Assembly: GCA_021781815.1 (NCBI GenBank)
Contig: JAJXWB010000001.1
Coordinates: 124,001 to 188,000 of the forward strand
DNA: 64,000 nt
Origin: Pseudomonadota bacterium
Lineage (GTDB): Bacteria; Pseudomonadota; Alphaproteobacteria; Rhizobiales; Beijerinckiaceae
Direction of reading: 5' to 3'
The notes beneath the pieces are model-generated. The model saw only the letters and a program-made list of their open reading frames with translations. It was not told the origin of the DNA and did no database searches. Positions within the stretch are counted from its first letter, which is position 1. The number at the start of each line of letters is the position of its first letter. A program made the translations under genes and the position numbers. Positions 25,736 to 35,271 of the stretch are shown here, piece after piece.

Positions 25736-26487
25736 AAGTCATCGGTGCGGCAGGAACCTCCGGATGCGCGCTTGCGCCCGAATTCATGCGCCAGATAGGC
25801 GTGAATGAAATCTGGCGCGCGGACGCCCGCCAGATCGCCGAGCGAGCGCACCGCGCGCATCCTTGCGAGCTCAGGTTCGCGCTCCTCCGCAAGCATGGCC
25901 TCGACACGCAGGAGGATCGCATCGGCGTGCGCTGACAGATGCAGCGGCCGCATGCAAGCGATCCGGGGACCAAGCGCGACGATCGTCCAGTGCGGATCGG
26001 CCCGCGCCTCGGCGATGTCGATGCCCGTCTCCTCCCGCAATTCACGCGCGACGCTGGCGGCGAGATCGACGGCCTCGCCGCGGACATCAGACAGATCGGG
26101 CGTGCCTGCGGGAAAATAGACCTGTCCTGCATTTGCGGTGTGTGCGCCCATTTCGCCGAGCAGAAATGCGCCGTCAGCCGAGCGCAGCGCCGCCATCGAA
26201 AAGCAGTTGCGGACGGCCTTGTCGGGAAATCCAAAATCACGCCACGCAATGAAGCCGGAGAACGAGGTTTCGAAATAGGTCGCGCGCAGCGCCCCGCCTT
26301 CGCCTTCTGGAAGGGCAAGGTCGCGGCACAGCAGCACACGCCCGTCGTAGAGGGTCGGCTTTTCGGAAACCAGTCTCTCCCAGTGCGCGGCGATTTCGTC
26401 GGCGCGCTCGCGCGCGAACGGCCAGTCGTAGGGCCTCACGCGGCAGTCCAGGCGCGAGACGCGAAATATACGGGCTTCGGCGCTCAC
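25723..26487 (-). CDS. Nudix hydrolase-like protein
   Basis: 254 residues. The second half of a Nudix box is intact (RELREETGI, the REuxEExGu core that binds Mg2+). The first half is atypical: the upstream Glu and Gly do not fall at the usual spacing (GEAVDLAASVARELREE). A ~110-residue N-terminal extension precedes the Nudix fold. The substrate, probably a nucleoside diphosphate linked to X, cannot be assigned. ATGA-type overlap with phzF upstream indicates co-transcription. Confidence 0.75.
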   Translation of the reverse strand: MSAEARIFRVSRLDCRVRPYDWPFARERADEIAAHWERLVSEKPTLYDGRVLLCRDLALPEGEGGALRATYFETSFSGFIAWRDFGFPDKAVRNCFSMAALRSADGAFLLGEMGAHTANAGQVYFPAGTPDLSDVRGEAVDLAASVARELREETGIDIAEARADPHWTIVALGPRIACMRPLHLSAHADAILLRVEAMLAEEREPELARMRAVRSLGDLAGVRAPDFIHAYLAHEFGRKRASGGSCRTDDFYPG

Positions 26488-27386
26488 AGCGCCAGCATCC
26501 CTTCGGCGACGCGCACGGCATGGCCGCCGATGGTGGCGGCGACAAGGCGCCCTTGCGCTACGCTCATACCCAGCGTGATCAGCGATGGCCGCCCCATCTC
26601 GAAACCCTGCTCGATGACGAGCGCGTGCTCGCCGTCCTCGGCACGCTCAAACTCCATCGCGACGCCGGCGAAGGCGGCGCAGGCCGCTCCGGTCGCAGGG
26701 TCTTCGGCGACGCCAATCCCTGCGCCGAACATGCGGGCGTGCACCGCATGTTCTGGACGGACGACCTCGCGCGCGTAGAGAAACGCCCCGCGTCCCCCGG
26801 CGACGGCCTGCGCCAGCAATTCCGCGCGGGGCCTGGCGCGTGACATCGCATCGGCATTTGCGACGGGCACGAAGCAGAAGGGCGCGCCCGCCGAAAAGAC
26901 GGTCGGGCGATGGCGATCGAAGCCGATGTCTTCGGGCGAAAGCGACAATGCCGCAGCCAGCGCCGTCGCATCAGCCTCGCCTATTTTCTCGGGCAGGCGA
27001 GGCAGGGCGAAATAGGCGTAGGACGCGCCGGCGCGCGCCAGCCGGACGGTGCAATGGACGTCGCCCACCTGCTCTTCCAGCACGATCGCGAGATCGGCGC
27101 CGCCGGCAAGCTCCGGCGCGCGCAGCGACGCCAGAAGCACGGCTGTTCCGACCGTCGGATGCCCAGCGAACGGCAGTTCGGTCGCTGGTGTGAAAATTTT
27201 CACGCGCGCCGTATTGATCGGGTTGCGCGCCGGCAGCACGAACACGGTTTCCGACAGATTGAATTCGCGCGCGATTTTCTGCATCTGCGTCGCATCGAGC
27301 CCTTCGGCGTCGACGACGACGGCGAGCGGATTTCCGGCGAGCGCCTCTCGCGAGAAAACGTCGAGCGTGAAGAATCGCCAGCGCAT
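26484..27386 (-). CDS. PhzF family isomerase
   Basis: 300 residues, the standard PhzF/DapF-fold length. Family motifs: FTLDVFSREALAGNPLAVVVDAEGL at the N-terminus, FNLSETVFVLP with the catalytic Glu equivalent to PhzF Glu45, FAGHPTVGTA, and ATGAACAAFAGVAM in the C-terminal half. True PhzF isomerises 2,3-dihydro-3-hydroxyanthranilate in phenazine synthesis. No other phz genes are here, so this is one of the many housekeeping PhzF-like proteins of unknown substrate. It is followed by the Nudix gene with a 4-nt overlap. Confidence 0.87.
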   Translation of the reverse strand: MRWRFFTLDVFSREALAGNPLAVVVDAEGLDATQMQKIAREFNLSETVFVLPARNPINTARVKIFTPATELPFAGHPTVGTAVLLASLRAPELAGGADLAIVLEEQVGDVHCTVRLARAGASYAYFALPRLPEKIGEADATALAAALSLSPEDIGFDRHRPTVFSAGAPFCFVPVANADAMSRARPRAELLAQAVAGGRGAFLYAREVVRPEHAVHARMFGAGIGVAEDPATGAACAAFAGVAMEFERAEDGEHALVIEQGFEMGRPSLITLGMSVAQGRLVAATIGGHAVRVAEGMLAL

Positions 27387-27445
27387 GCGCGCAACATACG
27401 CGGTTTATCGCCGGCTCTCGACTGTGTTGCGCCTGCCTCCGCGGC

Positions 27446-27904
27446 TCACTCAGCCAGGGAGGCGACCAGAGGGGCGAACATGACGAGAGACCGCAGGAAG
27501 CAGAACGCCGTCCAGGCCAGAACCGCGCCCGCGGTGAGGATAAGAAAGAAGGAGCTGTAGTCGAGGATCTGCCCGCATTGCAGCCGGGAGCCGGAATTAC
27601 CCTCAGCTGTCCGATAGACCCGGATAGCCGCGTAATCCAGCGCGAGCGAGAGGATCGTCGCAGCCACTCCAACCAGAACGATCCCGGTAAAATCCGTGAA
27701 TTTGTAGATCAGTGGATCGAACTGTTTTTGATGCAACATGAAGACGAAGAGAATACTGAAGACAAAGAACATGATCGCGTTGATATTGACGATGAACATC
27801 CATTTTTGCGCCGCAGGCATACGATACGCATGTACGTCAGGATCCGTGTCCTGAACCGACGCGACCATGAGGATGTCGCGGCGGGCGATAGACGAGGCGT
27901 CCAT
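27446..27904 (-). CDS. Hypothetical inner-membrane protein, four predicted TM helices
   Basis: 152 residues. Hydrophobic segments at about 36-57 (FIVNINAIMFFVFSILFVFML), 72-92 (TGIVLVGVAATILSLALDYAA), 112-135 (YSSFFLILTAGAVLAWTAFCF) and the C-terminus indicate a small integral membrane protein. I do not recognise the family. It has lower GC and fewer Arg/Ala codons than its neighbours. It stands alone between phzF and the HAD gene, which both read the same way. Confidence 0.6.
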   Translation of the reverse strand: MDASSIARRDILMVASVQDTDPDVHAYRMPAAQKWMFIVNINAIMFFVFSILFVFMLHQKQFDPLIYKFTDFTGIVLVGVAATILSLALDYAAIRVYRTAEGNSGSRLQCGQILDYSSFFLILTAGAVLAWTAFCFLRSLVMFAPLVASLAE

Positions 27905-28115
27905 AGCGATAAATCCTCCCCCGAGGATCGACTCATCCCGGAATACTGGCCGTCGGGTCGTCGATTGACCAAGAGAAACGAAACTGTATTAACGGATCGT
28001 AACAAGCGACTCCGAGCCATCATCGCGCCGCACTCGGCGAGTCGCCGGCCAAGCCTCTGATATGGGAGGCATTGCGGTCCTTCGCTCCGCCTCTGCGATC
28101 CGGGCCCGACCGCGC

Positions 28116-28820
28116 CTATCCCAAAATTTTCATAGCGAGATCAAGAAGATCATCGCCAGCAGCGTCCACTTTGACCGTGGGGGCGCTTTCACCCCTGCCC
28201 GCCCCCTTCTCATTTGGCCGCGCGACGAAACCGGTGCGCAGTCCGCATTCGGCGGCCGCCTTGAGGTCGTCCGAATGGGCGGCGATCATCATGCACTCCG
28301 CCGGCGACAGGTCGAACGCCTCGCACGCCGAGAGGTATACGTTCGGCTTCGGCTTGTAATCGCGCGAAAATTCCGCGCCGAGAAGCGCATCCCATTGGAA
28401 TCCGTTGCGCCGCGCCAGCGCCGCCATCAGCGAGAAATTTCCATTCGACACCGGCGCGAGCATTGCGCGCTTGCGCAGGGCGGCCAGACCGCGCAGCACA
28501 TCAGGCCAGGCGTCGAGTTTGCGCCACGCCAACACAAGCTGGCGCTTCGTGTCTTCGGAAATGTCCGTGAGGCCGAACGTCCCGAGAATGCGTTCGAGAT
28601 TGCGCAGATGCACCACGTCGAGCCGGGCGAAGGGCTGTCGCCCCGAGCGTATCTCCTCCATGCCCGCCTGATATTCGCCGCGCCAGGCGTCGGCGAACGA
28701 GGTCCAGACCATGTCATGGCCGAGCGGGTGCAGGATCAGCCGCGCCTCGCGCGCCACGCCCTCGCGCCAGTCGACCAGCGTGCCGAAAACGTCGAAGAAA
28801 AAAGCCTTTGGCGCGCCCAC
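28116..28820 (-). CDS. Haloacid dehalogenase type II-like hydrolase
   Basis: 234 residues of the HAD superfamily, cap type I. Motif I is FFFDVFGTLVDW (nucleophilic Asp10), motif II APVSNGNF (Ser), motif III Lys in SRDYKPKPNVYLSACE, with the Tyr of the KPxPxxY pattern used by L-2-haloacid dehalogenases, and motif IV AAHSDDLKAA. L-DEX enzymes usually have SSNxWD at motif IV, so dehalogenase activity is plausible but unproven; it may be a general HAD phosphatase or dehalogenase-like enzyme. It is divergent from a GST gene across a 126-bp spacer. Confidence 0.82.
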   Translation of the reverse strand: MGAPKAFFFDVFGTLVDWREGVAREARLILHPLGHDMVWTSFADAWRGEYQAGMEEIRSGRQPFARLDVVHLRNLERILGTFGLTDISEDTKRQLVLAWRKLDAWPDVLRGLAALRKRAMLAPVSNGNFSLMAALARRNGFQWDALLGAEFSRDYKPKPNVYLSACEAFDLSPAECMMIAAHSDDLKAAAECGLRTGFVARPNEKGAGRGESAPTVKVDAAGDDLLDLAMKILG

Positions 28821-28946
28821 GTTCCACTCCCTGCGATAGAACGCGGATTATGCGCTACAGCGACGGCTTCGGACAATCGCGCGGAGGCGGCCGCTGGATT
28901 TGCCTGTCATCCCGTTGCATTCTCCCGCGATCCAAAGGGGGAAGGC

Positions 28947-29555
28947 ATGAAACTCTACGACCTGAAGAACGGGCTCAACCCGCGCCGCGTCCGAATTTTT
29001 CTGGCGGAAAAGGGGATCACGATTCCCTCGATCGACGTCGACATGGTCAAGGGCGAGAACAAGGGCGAAAAATATCTCGCGATCAATCCGATGGGCACAA
29101 TGCCCGTGCTTGAGTTCGACGACGGAACCTATCTGGCGGAATCCATCGCGATCTGCCGTTATTTTGAAGAGTTGCAGCCAAATCCGCCGCTGTTCGGCAC
29201 AACGCCGCTGGAGCGGGCGCGCATCGAAATGTGGAACCGGCGCATGGAGCTCGAAATCCAGTTGCCGATCCAGGACGTGTTCGTTCATCTGAATCCATTC
29301 TGGGCGGGACGCCGGCCGCAGGTGTCGGAATATGGGCGCGTGCGCCAGGCGCAATTGCTGGAGCGCATGGCTTGGCTCAATCGCGAACTGGGCGAGCGCG
29401 CCTATATCGCCGGAGAGACCTACACGGTCGCTGACATCACTGCGCAATGCGCCTTTGTCATGGGCCGCGCGACCGGCTCGAAGATTCCCGATGATCTGAC
29501 GAACCTCGTGCGCTGGTACAATCTCGTGTTGAGCCGCCCGAGCGCTCGCGCCTGA
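28947..29555 (+). CDS. Glutathione S-transferase family protein
   Basis: 202 residues from ATG 28947, with a purine-rich AAAGGGGGAAGG just upstream; a much longer frame open to the left overlaps the HAD gene antisense and is rejected. The N-terminal thioredoxin-like domain has MKLYDLKNGLNPRRVRIFLAEKG, the GSH-binding NPMGTMPVLEFDDGTYLAESIAICRYFEEL region (cis-Pro and ES motif) is typical, and the C-terminal all-alpha domain contains YTVADITAQCAF. Probably a cytosolic GSH conjugation or peroxidase enzyme. Its divergent partner is a type II HAD hydrolase. Confidence 0.88.
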   Translation: MKLYDLKNGLNPRRVRIFLAEKGITIPSIDVDMVKGENKGEKYLAINPMGTMPVLEFDDGTYLAESIAICRYFEELQPNPPLFGTTPLERARIEMWNRRMELEIQLPIQDVFVHLNPFWAGRRPQVSEYGRVRQAQLLERMAWLNRELGERAYIAGETYTVADITAQCAFVMGRATGSKIPDDLTNLVRWYNLVLSRPSARA

Positions 29556-29564
29556 CCGCAAGTC

Positions 29565-29581
29565 GGGAGCCCGGCGCTCCC
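29565..29581. terminator. Hairpin between convergent gst and pdxY
   Basis: GGGAGC and GCTCCC pair perfectly around a 5-nt loop in the 28-bp gap between two convergent genes. No T run is evident, so bidirectional termination is only suggested. Confidence 0.4.
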
Positions 29582-29583
29582 CG

Positions 29584-30432
29584 TTACATCGCCTCCGCGG
29601 CGAACAAGCGGGTCGGGGCGACGAATTCATCCTGCGCCGCGACCAGTGACAGTTCGCGCGAACCCGCCCGCATGGTATACGCCAGAACGCCGAACACCGA
29701 CGAGGCTGCATTTTCCAGCGCGGCGCGCGGCGAGCGCGTTGTCAGAAAATGCGCGAAGAACAGGGCGGCGATTGCGTCGCCGGCGCCGTTGACGACAAGA
29801 TCGAGTCTGGGCGTTCGCAACCGGAACAGACCTTCCGCCGACGAAACATACAGGTCGATCGCGTCCGCCGGCGTGTCCGCGACCAACGCCGACGTGACCA
29901 GGACGACCTTTGGTCCCATCGCATGCAGCCTGGCCAGCGCCTCGCGCAGCGCAGCCTGCGTCGCGACGCGCGCACCGGTCAGCCATTCGATCTCGAACAG
30001 ATTGGGCGTGGCTATGTCGGCGACCTCCATCGCCAGTCGCGCAAAAAAATCGGGTACGCCGGCGCACACGTAGACGCCACGGCCGACATCTCCGATCACC
30101 GGATCGCAGCAATAGAGCGCGGCGGGATTGGCCTTCTTCGTGCGCGCGACGGCGCGCAGGATCGCCGCGCCGGTCTCGGCGGCGCCGATATAGCCGGACA
30201 GCACTCCGTCGCAGATCTCAAGTGCGCCGCACCCGGCGATTCCCTCGACGCAATCATCGATGAGTCGCTCGTCGAAGGTCTGCCCCCGCCACGCGCCATA
30301 GCCGGGATGGTTGGAAAACTGCACGGTATGGATTGGCCAGACCTCGTGCCCGAGCCTTTGCAGCGGGAACACGGCCGCAGAATTGCCGACATGGCCGAAG
30401 GCGACGTGCGACTGGATGGAGAGAATGTTCAT
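29584..30432 (-). CDS. pdxY: Pyridoxal kinase
   Basis: 282 residues of the ribokinase-like superfamily. Phosphorylates pyridoxal in the B6 salvage pathway. The N-terminus NILSIQSHVAFGHVGNSAAVFPLQRLGHEVW is the PdxY/PdxK fingerprint, followed by YCCDPVIGDVGRGVYV, ATPNLFEIEWLTG and the ATP-site DLVVNGAGDAIAALFFAHFL, with Asp in GAGDA as catalytic base. Length is normal for PdxY. It appears monocistronic, with pyridoxal itself the likely substrate. Confidence 0.93.
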   Translation of the reverse strand: MNILSIQSHVAFGHVGNSAAVFPLQRLGHEVWPIHTVQFSNHPGYGAWRGQTFDERLIDDCVEGIAGCGALEICDGVLSGYIGAAETGAAILRAVARTKKANPAALYCCDPVIGDVGRGVYVCAGVPDFFARLAMEVADIATPNLFEIEWLTGARVATQAALREALARLHAMGPKVVLVTSALVADTPADAIDLYVSSAEGLFRLRTPRLDLVVNGAGDAIAALFFAHFLTTRSPRAALENAASSVFGVLAYTMRAGSRELSLVAAQDEFVAPTRLFAAEAM

Positions 30433-30547
30433 CTCGGCAGGGTGTCATTCCTGATGCCTGACTAGCAAGCGATCGTGACTCCGCTGGGATTGCGACAAAA
30501 ACCCGCCGCCGAACCCGGCGTCCCGCCGCCGCGGGAGCGTCGGCCGC

Positions 30548-31258
30548 TCAGGTCTCCGACGCCAGCAGCCTGTTGGTCGCCGTCTCGATCCGCTCTTCCA
30601 GCAGTTTCATGAATTCGGCGCGCGGCAGGTCGGGCATGATCGGATCAAGATATTCGAAGACGATGCGGCCGGGCTTGCGCAGGATCGAGCCGGCGAGCCA
30701 ATGCGCGCCGGCGTTGGTCGCCATCGGCGTGCAGGGCGCGTGCAACTGTGAATACAGCGCGGCGACGCCGGGCTTGTAGTCCGGCGGCGCGCCAAGCGGC
30801 GACCGCGTGCCTTCTGGAAAGATCAGAACTTGCCGGCCCTCGGCCAGCGCCTTCTTGCCCTTCTCAAGCAATTGCCGCAACGCCTTGGAATGGCCCTCGC
30901 GGTCGACGGTGAGCGTCAGGCCGCCGCGATCAGCGAACCAGCCCAGGAACGGCAGGTTGCCCAGTTCCTGCTTCGTGACCACGCAAGGTTGCGGAAGCTG
31001 ACTGTAGGGAGTGAAGGCGTCGAACATGCATTGGTGCTTGGCCGCGATCAGTGCGCCGCCCTGCGGCGGCTGGCCGCGCACTTCGACGCGCACAGCGCAA
31101 ATCGTCCGCAACAGCATGATCGTGCCGCGGTTCCAGGTCCGGAACCAGAAGCCGGACCATTTCGTCGGCGCAATCGCGAAAGGCAGCGCGGCGAGGATGA
31201 CCAGCGCCGACCAGAGCGAAAAGGCGAGCAGGAAAATCAACGAGCGCGCGAGAACCAA
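30548..31258 (-). CDS. 1-acyl-sn-glycerol-3-phosphate acyltransferase (PlsC family)
   Basis: 236 residues. A single N-terminal TM (about 5-27) anchors the protein in the inner membrane. Acyltransferase motif I (HX4D) is seen in AAKHQCMFDAF, and motif III in LIFPEGTRSPLG. This is the PlsC family that makes phosphatidic acid from lysophosphatidate and acyl-ACP or acyl-CoA. A second plsC may exist elsewhere, so the exact acceptor is not certain. It reads the same way as ilvC but with 225 bp between them. Confidence 0.88.
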   Translation of the reverse strand: MVLARSLIFLLAFSLWSALVILAALPFAIAPTKWSGFWFRTWNRGTIMLLRTICAVRVEVRGQPPQGGALIAAKHQCMFDAFTPYSQLPQPCVVTKQELGNLPFLGWFADRGGLTLTVDREGHSKALRQLLEKGKKALAEGRQVLIFPEGTRSPLGAPPDYKPGVAALYSQLHAPCTPMATNAGAHWLAGSILRKPGRIVFEYLDPIMPDLPRAEFMKLLEERIETATNRLLASET

Positions 31259-31483
31259 CGTCCGCTCCCGGGTTGTAAAGGCACGAAGGAAAATAATGTG
31301 ACGCAGCTGCGGATCGAGGCGTCCCGCGCCATTCCCGTCCCAAAATCACGGGCGGAGATGAAAGCCGAGGCGTGATCTCTCATGGCGCCTCCCGTCCGCC
31401 AGCAGCCCGGGGGCGCCCTGCCCCCGCGGCGTGAACGCCTCCGGTCGCCTGCATCGCCGACGACCGGCCGGATGATGTCCGGA

Positions 31484-32554
<1,071 letters not shown>

Positions 32555-32609
32555 TTATTCGGGGGCTTGGTGACGGTTTGGGCGGGCGAGGTCAAGTCCC
32601 GGAGGCCTT

Positions 32610-32696
32610 CTCATTCGCGCGAGAGCGGCAATCCATGGGCGGATACGGCCATCGATTGCGTTTTGCCGCGCGATCCCCGTTTTCGCAGGGATGACC
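32610..32696. repeat. REP-like palindromic element between ilvH and ilvC
   Basis: The spacer begins TCATTCGCGCGAGAGCGGCAATCC and ends GATCCCCGTTTTCGCAGGGATGAC. Both ends form short stem-loops and face each other in inverted orientation. This is the look of extragenic palindromic repeats common in Rhizobiales, here with substitutions. I saw no second copy in the window. Confidence 0.45.
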
Positions 32697-32702
32697 GGCC
32701 CG

Positions 32703-33254
32703 TCAGATCCGCTCCGGCCCGCGCGAAATGGCGGCGACGCCGGTGCGGGAGACCTCGACCAGCCCCAGCGGGCGCATCAGCTCGACGAAATCGTCGATCT
32801 TGGTGGTCGAACCGGTCAGCTCGAACACGAAGCTTTCCGTCGTGGCGTCGATCACTTTAGCGCGAAAGGCTTCGGCCAGGCGCAGCGTCTCCACCCGGCT
32901 CTCGCCCTTGCCCGCCACTTTCACCATGGCGAGTTCGCGCTGGATGAATTTTCCGCCGACCGTGAGGTCCGTGACCTTGTGGATCGGCACAATGCGCTCG
33001 AGCTGATGGGAAATCTGCTCGATCACTTCGGGCGTGCCGGTCGTGACGATGGTGATGCGCGACAGATGCTCGCCATGCGCCACCTCGGCGACGGTGAGAC
33101 TCTCGATATTGTAGCCGCGGCCGGAGAAGAGACCCACGACGCGCGCGAGAACGCCGGGTTCATTGTCGACGAGCACGGACAATGTGTGGCTCTCGACATT
33201 GGATTTGCCGATGGCCGAGGAATAGGGGGAGGGAGGGGAGGCGGGAGCGTTCAT
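32703..33254 (-). CDS. ilvH: Acetolactate synthase small (regulatory) subunit
   Basis: 183 residues from ATG 33254. An N-terminal ACT domain (HTLSVLVDNEPGVLARVVGLFSGRGYNIESLTVAE) binds valine for feedback inhibition of the catalytic subunit. The second domain (FIQRELAMVKVAGKGESRVETLRLAEAF, then ESFVFELTGSTTKIDDFVELM) is the IlvN C-terminal domain. A longer in-frame start at 33356 would add 34 Gln/Pro/Asn-rich residues and is less likely. It lies 98 bp after ilvI, in the same transcript. Confidence 0.93.
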   Translation of the reverse strand: MNAPASPPSPYSSAIGKSNVESHTLSVLVDNEPGVLARVVGLFSGRGYNIESLTVAEVAHGEHLSRITIVTTGTPEVIEQISHQLERIVPIHKVTDLTVGGKFIQRELAMVKVAGKGESRVETLRLAEAFRAKVIDATTESFVFELTGSTTKIDDFVELMRPLGLVEVSRTGVAAISRGPERI

Positions 33255-33352
33255 GTTTGGTCGATCCTGATGAATGTTTGGTCGGTCGGGCGCTTTCTGC
33301 GATTGCTGCGCAACCGCCTGTCGCGCGTCGTTTGAATCAGGCGAGGCCGGAT

Positions 33353-35113
33353 TCACACCAACATTTTCCCCTTGTCGTCGATCACCGAGCCGATGTCGTC
33401 GTCCTCGTCCGGCAGGATCATTTCGTTATGCGCCTTGCCCGACGGAATCATCGGCAGGCAGTTCTCGGCCTTGTCGACGCGGCAGTCGAAGATCACGACG
33501 CCGGGATGGTCGATCATCTCCTTGATCGCATCGTCGAGCTTGGCCGGGTCCGAACACCGGATGCCGTGTGCGCCATAAGCTTCGGCGAGCTTGACGAAAT
33601 CCGGCAGCGCCTCGGAATAGCTCTGCGAATAGCGCCCGCCGTGCAGCAGTTCCTGCCACTGGCGCACCATGCCCATGTATTCGTTGTTCAGGATGAAGAT
33701 CTTGACCGGACAGCGGAACTGCACGGCGGTCGACAATTCCTGGATATTCATGAGTATCGAGGCTTCGCCGGCAATGTCGATCACCAGCGCGTCGCGGTGC
33801 GCCATCTGCGCGCCGATCGCCGCCGGCAGGCCGTAACCCATCGTGCCAAGGCCGCCCGAGGTCATCCAGCGGTTCGGCTCGGTGAAGTAATAGTGCTGGG
33901 CCGCCCACATCTGATGTTGGCCAACCTCCGTCGTGATGTAGGTCTTGCGGTCCTTTGTGAGCTCATAAAGGCGCTGGATCGCGTATTGCGGTTTGATCGT
34001 TTCCGTGGACGGCTTGAAGGCGAGCGAATTGCGCGCGCGCCAGCCGTCGATCTTCTTCCACCAGGACTCATGCGCCTTCTTGTCCTGCTCATGCGCTCCC
34101 GAGCGCCAGAGCGTGACCATGTCCTCCAGCACATGCGCGCAATCGCCGACGATGCCGAGATCGACCTTCACGTTCTTGTTGATCGAGGACGGATCGATGT
34201 CGATGTGGATCTTCTTCGAATTCGGTGAAAACGCGTCGAGGCGCCCAGTGATGCGGTCGTCGAAGCGCGCGCCGACGGCGATCATCAGATCGCAATCATG
34301 CATGGCGTTATTGGCTTCATAGGCGCCGTGCATGCCCAGCATGCCCAGCCATTGCGGATCGGGCGCGGGATAGGCGCCAAGCCCCATCAGCGTCGAGGTG
34401 ATCGGAAAGCCCGTGAGTTGCACGAGTTCCCGAAGCAGGTGCGAGGCGGCTGGCCCGGAATTGATCACGCCGCCGCCAGTATAGAACACCGGCTTCTTCG
34501 CCGCCGCCATCATCGCCACGGCCTGCCTGATCTTGTCGCGATCGCCCTTCAGCTTCGGCTGGTAGGTCTTGTGATGAATGCCGCGCGGCGCCGAATAGGT
34601 CCCGACAGCGAACTGCACGTCCTTCGGCACGTCGATCACGACCGGACCGGGGCGGCCGGCCGCCGCCACGTAGAACGCCTCGTGCAGGATTCGCGGCAGA
34701 TCCTCGATCCGCTTCACGAGATAATTGTGCTTGGTGCAATGACGGGTGATGCCGACCGTGTCGCATTCCTGGAAGGCGTCCGAGCCGATCAGATGGGTCG
34801 GCACTTGCCCGGAGATACAGACGATCGGGATCGAATCCATCAGCGCGTCGGTCAGCGCCGTCACAGCGTTGGTGGCGCCGGGGCCGGACGTCACCAGCAG
34901 CACGCCGACCTTGCCGGTGGAGCGCGCATAGCCTTCGGCCGCATGGCCCGCGCCCTGTTCGTGGCGGACCAGCACGTGATGCACCTTGTTCTGGTGGAAC
35001 AGCGCGTCGTAGATCGGCAGAACCGCGCCGCCGGGATAGCCGAAAATCGTCTCGACGCCCTGATCCTTCAGGGCCTCCACGATCATTTCGGCGCCGGTCA
35101 TCTGTCTCGACAT
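33353..35113 (-). CDS. ilvI: Acetolactate synthase large (catalytic) subunit
   Basis: 586 residues from ATG 35113, preceded by GAGGAGAAGG; an in-frame start at 35158 would begin inside the attenuator stem and is rejected. ThDP-dependent enzyme: IFGYPGGAVLPIYDALF and the catalytic Glu in VRHEQGAGHAAEGYAR mark the PYR domain. The PP domain has IDIAGEASILMNIQELSTAV ... FILNNEYMG. The metal-binding GD of the GDG-x(n)-NN motif reads G-Glu here instead of G-Asp, which is unusual. The length and all other motifs look functional. The upstream leader peptide and terminator indicate attenuation by branched-chain amino acids. Confidence 0.95.
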   Translation of the reverse strand: MSRQMTGAEMIVEALKDQGVETIFGYPGGAVLPIYDALFHQNKVHHVLVRHEQGAGHAAEGYARSTGKVGVLLVTSGPGATNAVTALTDALMDSIPIVCISGQVPTHLIGSDAFQECDTVGITRHCTKHNYLVKRIEDLPRILHEAFYVAAAGRPGPVVIDVPKDVQFAVGTYSAPRGIHHKTYQPKLKGDRDKIRQAVAMMAAAKKPVFYTGGGVINSGPAASHLLRELVQLTGFPITSTLMGLGAYPAPDPQWLGMLGMHGAYEANNAMHDCDLMIAVGARFDDRITGRLDAFSPNSKKIHIDIDPSSINKNVKVDLGIVGDCAHVLEDMVTLWRSGAHEQDKKAHESWWKKIDGWRARNSLAFKPSTETIKPQYAIQRLYELTKDRKTYITTEVGQHQMWAAQHYYFTEPNRWMTSGGLGTMGYGLPAAIGAQMAHRDALVIDIAGEASILMNIQELSTAVQFRCPVKIFILNNEYMGMVRQWQELLHGGRYSQSYSEALPDFVKLAEAYGAHGIRCSDPAKLDDAIKEMIDHPGVVIFDCRVDKAENCLPMIPSGKAHNEMILPDEDDDIGSVIDDKGKMLV

Positions 35114-35159
35114 GGCCTTCTCCTCGGAACTGCGGTCTTTTGGCTGAATTTCGGGCAAT

Positions 35160-35182
35160 AAAAAAGGCCCCTTTCGGGACCT
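35160..35182 (-). terminator. Intrinsic terminator / attenuator upstream of ilvI
   Basis: On the minus strand AGGTCCC-GAAA-GGGGCCT forms a 7-bp stem (one G-T wobble) with a GNRA-type loop, directly followed by six T. It lies between the leader peptide stop (35213) and the ilvI start (35113), the position expected for transcription attenuation. Confidence 0.82.
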
Positions 35183-35212
35183 GGGTAAGCGCCATCGGCG
35201 GAGTTTCGGGGT

Positions 35213-35260
35213 TCAGACCCGCTCCGGCTTTGGCGCTACGGTTACGATGAGCTTTGTCAT
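35213..35260 (-). CDS. ilvIH leader peptide (15 aa, Leu/Ile/Val-rich)
   Basis: ATG 35260 opens MTKLIVTVAPKPERV-stop. Five of 15 residues are branched-chain (Leu4, Ile5, Val6, Val8, Val15), including a Leu-Ile-Val run. A perfect terminator follows 30 nt after the stop. The ATG is only 12 nt beyond the miaA stop, so the leader must be transcribed from miaA or from a promoter inside its 3' end. The role as a Val/Leu/Ile-sensing leader is inferred. Confidence 0.75.
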   Translation of the reverse strand: MTKLIVTVAPKPERV

Positions 35261-35271
35261 GGTGAGGCTTC

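Noticed and set aside
31409-31425. GGGGGC / GCCCCC hairpin after ilvC as an intrinsic terminator
   Set aside because: The stem is perfect but no T run follows on either strand, and it lies about 60 bp past the ilvC stop. Kept only as a possible structural element.
35114-35158. A longer ilvI start at 35158
   Set aside because: It begins at the edge of the U-tailed terminator and lacks a ribosome site. ATG 35113 has GAGGAG just upstream.
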